Shown here: positions 61,986-64,000 of the stretch, one piece after another
How the letters are laid out: each line of letters opens with the position of its first letter
Numbering within the stretch: the stretch's first letter is position 1
NCBI GenBank assembly: GCA_037447655.1
Contig: JBBHKE010002952.1
Coordinates: forward strand, 184,591 to 248,590
DNA length: 64,000 bases
Origin: Zygnema cylindricum
Taxonomy: Eukaryota; Streptophyta; Zygnematophyceae; Zygnematales; Zygnemataceae
Reading direction: 5' to 3'
Program-made: the position numbers and the translations under genes
Notes under the pieces: model-generated
The model's database searches: none
What the model was told of the DNA's origin: nothing
The model's input: the letters and a program-made list of their open reading frames with translations, nothing else

Positions 61986-63612
61986 TCGGGTGACCATTGT
62001 TGTTGCTGTGGTGGTCCCATGCTCCCGGTTGTGTTAGCCAGCCCCTCGGCAAGCTAATGAGCTGAGGGGGTTGGGGTTATTGGGTTCATGTCATGCCAAA
62101 GGAGTATTCTTTCCCTGTTCTTTTTCTCATTCACATTGGTCATTTTATATTTTTTGTCTTTATTCATGTCATTCTATTTCATTTCCCGTCTGTATATAGT
62201 CTTGAGTGTGACTTTGCTGGTTATAATGCATGCTTTGCCTTACTTGTCTCTCATGCACGACAAATCTTTAACGCTGATAACGATGGGCTGTGTAGTACCT
62301 CTTCTCCTCCGGCAATCCTCTTAAGGGAAAGCAGTACGACCAAACGGTCACGAGTTGTTTAGACTATTTATGATAGGAAATGCATTAAAGGTGGTAAATA
62401 GGTCCACAAAATTAATGTCATTTTTCAATATTTGTGATCCAATGCTTTGACGTGGATTCATCAATGTCAACGTTGTTTCTCTATGTTGTTCCCTGACGTT
62501 GTTTTTTTCATTTTTGGGATTTATAGAGAGATCACTACAGGGCTTAATGTTATAGAAAACACTCATTCCACAATATGTGGGGGGGCAATGTTGATCTACT
62601 TCTTAAACTTTTAGGAATGTCCATTTTATTTGTACAGCAAATTTCGAGAATCCTGGGTTCAAGACAATAGATATTTGGATCGAATATTACCCCCAACCCC
62701 TCCCCCACACCCTCCTCCCCTTATCCCGGCAATTAAACCTATCCATTGGGGAGGAAATAATATAATTCATTCCATATTTCCAGCTTTCAATCTGGTCTCT
62801 GACACATCTACTCATTTTTGAAACCCAAAGAAATAAAAAACAACAAAACCCATAAAAAACCATAAATTGCATAACAGACATTGGTACTGGTTACAATGAA
62901 TCAAATCCTCCATGAATATCTGGTTCTTCCAAAAGAACTCATTTATATATCAAATATATTTTGATTGTCCAAACATTTGGTTGTCAAATTCTTAAAACAG
63001 TCTTTCATTCTCGTTTCCGAAAGAAGAGAGTATTCCACAAATTCATACTAGGTTTCAAAAACCCCACAAAAATATTCTAGAATTGCATAAACCTTCGACT
63101 TCTTGATAATAATAATAACAAGTCTATATTGTACAACAAGATGTTGCATCAAGTCAGGAGTTCCTTGTAAAACTATCCACATAAAACCCTATTTCGCATT
63201 TGTTCCATTGCTTAGTATCTCTCCAGAGAAGAGAACAGTTCATGGAGAGTAAAGAATAACAACGCGCCCTTTGTCGTAAAGTACACTATCTTTTGTATCT
63301 TTTGACTCTAATTTAACTTTCTTTTTTGACATTGACTTAAAAAAATAAATGTTTGTTGTTCACAAACAGATTTACATGGACATGTACTCATAATTGAGAC
63401 ATATAAATCGAAGTCGGCTAAATTGGTCCGACAAATCGTCTAAAACAAATAATTCCCCTTGGTTTTAGGATTCCAAGAACTAATTCTTGCTAGTACTGTG
63501 AAATCACCACTGTAAAACAATGATGTAAACATTAACATTGACACTGAAGCAAATTTTGGAAACCAATTGATCTCCAACTTTTCACCTCTTGTTCCAACTT
63601 CACCAAATTTTC
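61986..63612. other. Intergenic DNA, no supported gene
   Basis: The stretch after the retroelement relic (61986-62340) has a C/G-rich patch then T-rich DNA. From 62600 onward it is AT-rich. Frames on both strands are short and featureless. Confidence 0.4.
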
Positions 63613-63993
63613 TCAGCCACAAACAACACTTTTTGGTGTTTGTCGCACATCCACAATTTCTCTTTTCCCTAAACGTTTCTCAGCTCCATTATCCACACCA
63701 CTTGACAACTCAAGTTTAATTACATCAGCATTTGAAAATAACGCAGCAAACATAGCTTTCGCCTTGTGCACACCTTCTGTCGATGTCACGTCACTCTTCA
63801 CATATTCCTCCAAAACAGCCTTTTTCTATCCATATTCCTCTGACAACTTTATTTTTCTGATATCGGAATCCGAGAGTAGCAGTTCCACCAGAACATCTTC
63901 ATCTTCAGCTGCATGTGAAATTGGTGAGATTTCCGTAATTTTCGGCTACTCGACTGGAGTCTTTAGTGGAACTGTTTCGATTACATGTGACAT
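63613..63993 (-). pseudogene. Unrecognised protein frame interrupted by two TAG codons
   Basis: From an ATG at 63993 to TGA at 63613 one frame (127 codons) is open except for TAG at 63948-63946 and 63828-63826. The residues between and after the stops look protein-like: acidic and Lys-rich, with E-D-E-D-V-L-V-E-L-L-L and A-M-F-A-A-L-F-S-N-A-D. No frameshift is needed, only two point changes (each one step from CAG). I recognise no family. It could be a young pseudogene, part of a spliced gene whose exons avoid the stops, or the 3' part of a gene entering from beyond the window. The other genes here end in TAA or TAG, so TAG reassignment is unlikely. Confidence 0.4.
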
Positions 63994-64000
63994 TGGTCTG

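Noticed and set aside
63613-63993. Evidence for TAG codon reassignment
   Set aside because: NAC-alpha ends in TAG followed by TAA at the expected place, so TAG appears to act as a stop in this genome.

Overview
This window is nuclear DNA from a eukaryote, most likely a green-lineage organism (Viridiplantae, perhaps a streptophyte alga). That reading is an inference. It rests on two conserved multi-exon genes with GT-AG introns. One encodes the alpha subunit of the nascent polypeptide-associated complex (NAC-alpha), and its C-terminal half reads like land-plant and green-algal homologues. The other encodes a seven-helix PAQR/HHP (adiponectin-receptor-like) protein. A hydrophilin-like gene also has a run of ACGT-core (ABRE/G-box-like) motifs just upstream of its TATA box. 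Genes are sparse and most of the window is transposon-derived or simple-sequence DNA.

Layout. 0.4-7.1 kb: two decayed Ty1/copia elements abutting in opposite orientations; the second keeps a 633-bp LTR. 8.0-8.9 kb: two TA-flanked MITEs. 9.4-11.8 kb: the His/Gly/Lys-rich hydrophilin gene (three exons). 13.2-13.7 kb: a long TA microsatellite. 15.7-19.0 kb: the PAQR gene (three exons, minus strand). 19.8-36 kb: a gene-poor mosaic of hAT-type and TA-flanked MITEs nested in larger duplicated blocks, plus a 70-unit 19-bp satellite. 36.7-41.8 kb: a probable gene for an unrecognised coiled-coil/Gly-rich/Pro-rich protein, with a 13-bp minisatellite in its putative intron. 42.4-43.5 kb: GA-rich DNA and a 312-bp tandem duplication. 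45.1-49.4 kb: the NAC-alpha gene (four coding exons and a probable 5' UTR exon, minus strand) with a MITE in intron 2. 49.6-54.4 kb: more MITEs, a 13-bp minisatellite, a 24-bp perfect palindrome and a tRNA-derived SINE-like element. 55.1-58.9 kb: a third copia relic, same family as the first. 59.7-62.0 kb: gag/protease relic of a different LTR-type element. 63.6-64.0 kb: an unrecognised open frame broken by two TAG codons.

The host genes have no evident functional link. NAC-alpha acts at the ribosome exit tunnel, the PAQR protein in membranes, and the hydrophilin is probably a stress-protection protein. The most informative structure is the repeat landscape. At least twelve members of one MITE family share a TIR close to CACCGCCAATCGCTATTAGC and are flanked by TA. 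Three short elements carry hAT-like TAGTGTTG termini, and two of those have perfect 8-bp target duplications. One site shows a readable insertion order: duplicated block, then MITE, then hAT element. Two host genes carry frame breaks at homopolymers or microsatellites, so small assembly indels are a real possibility.
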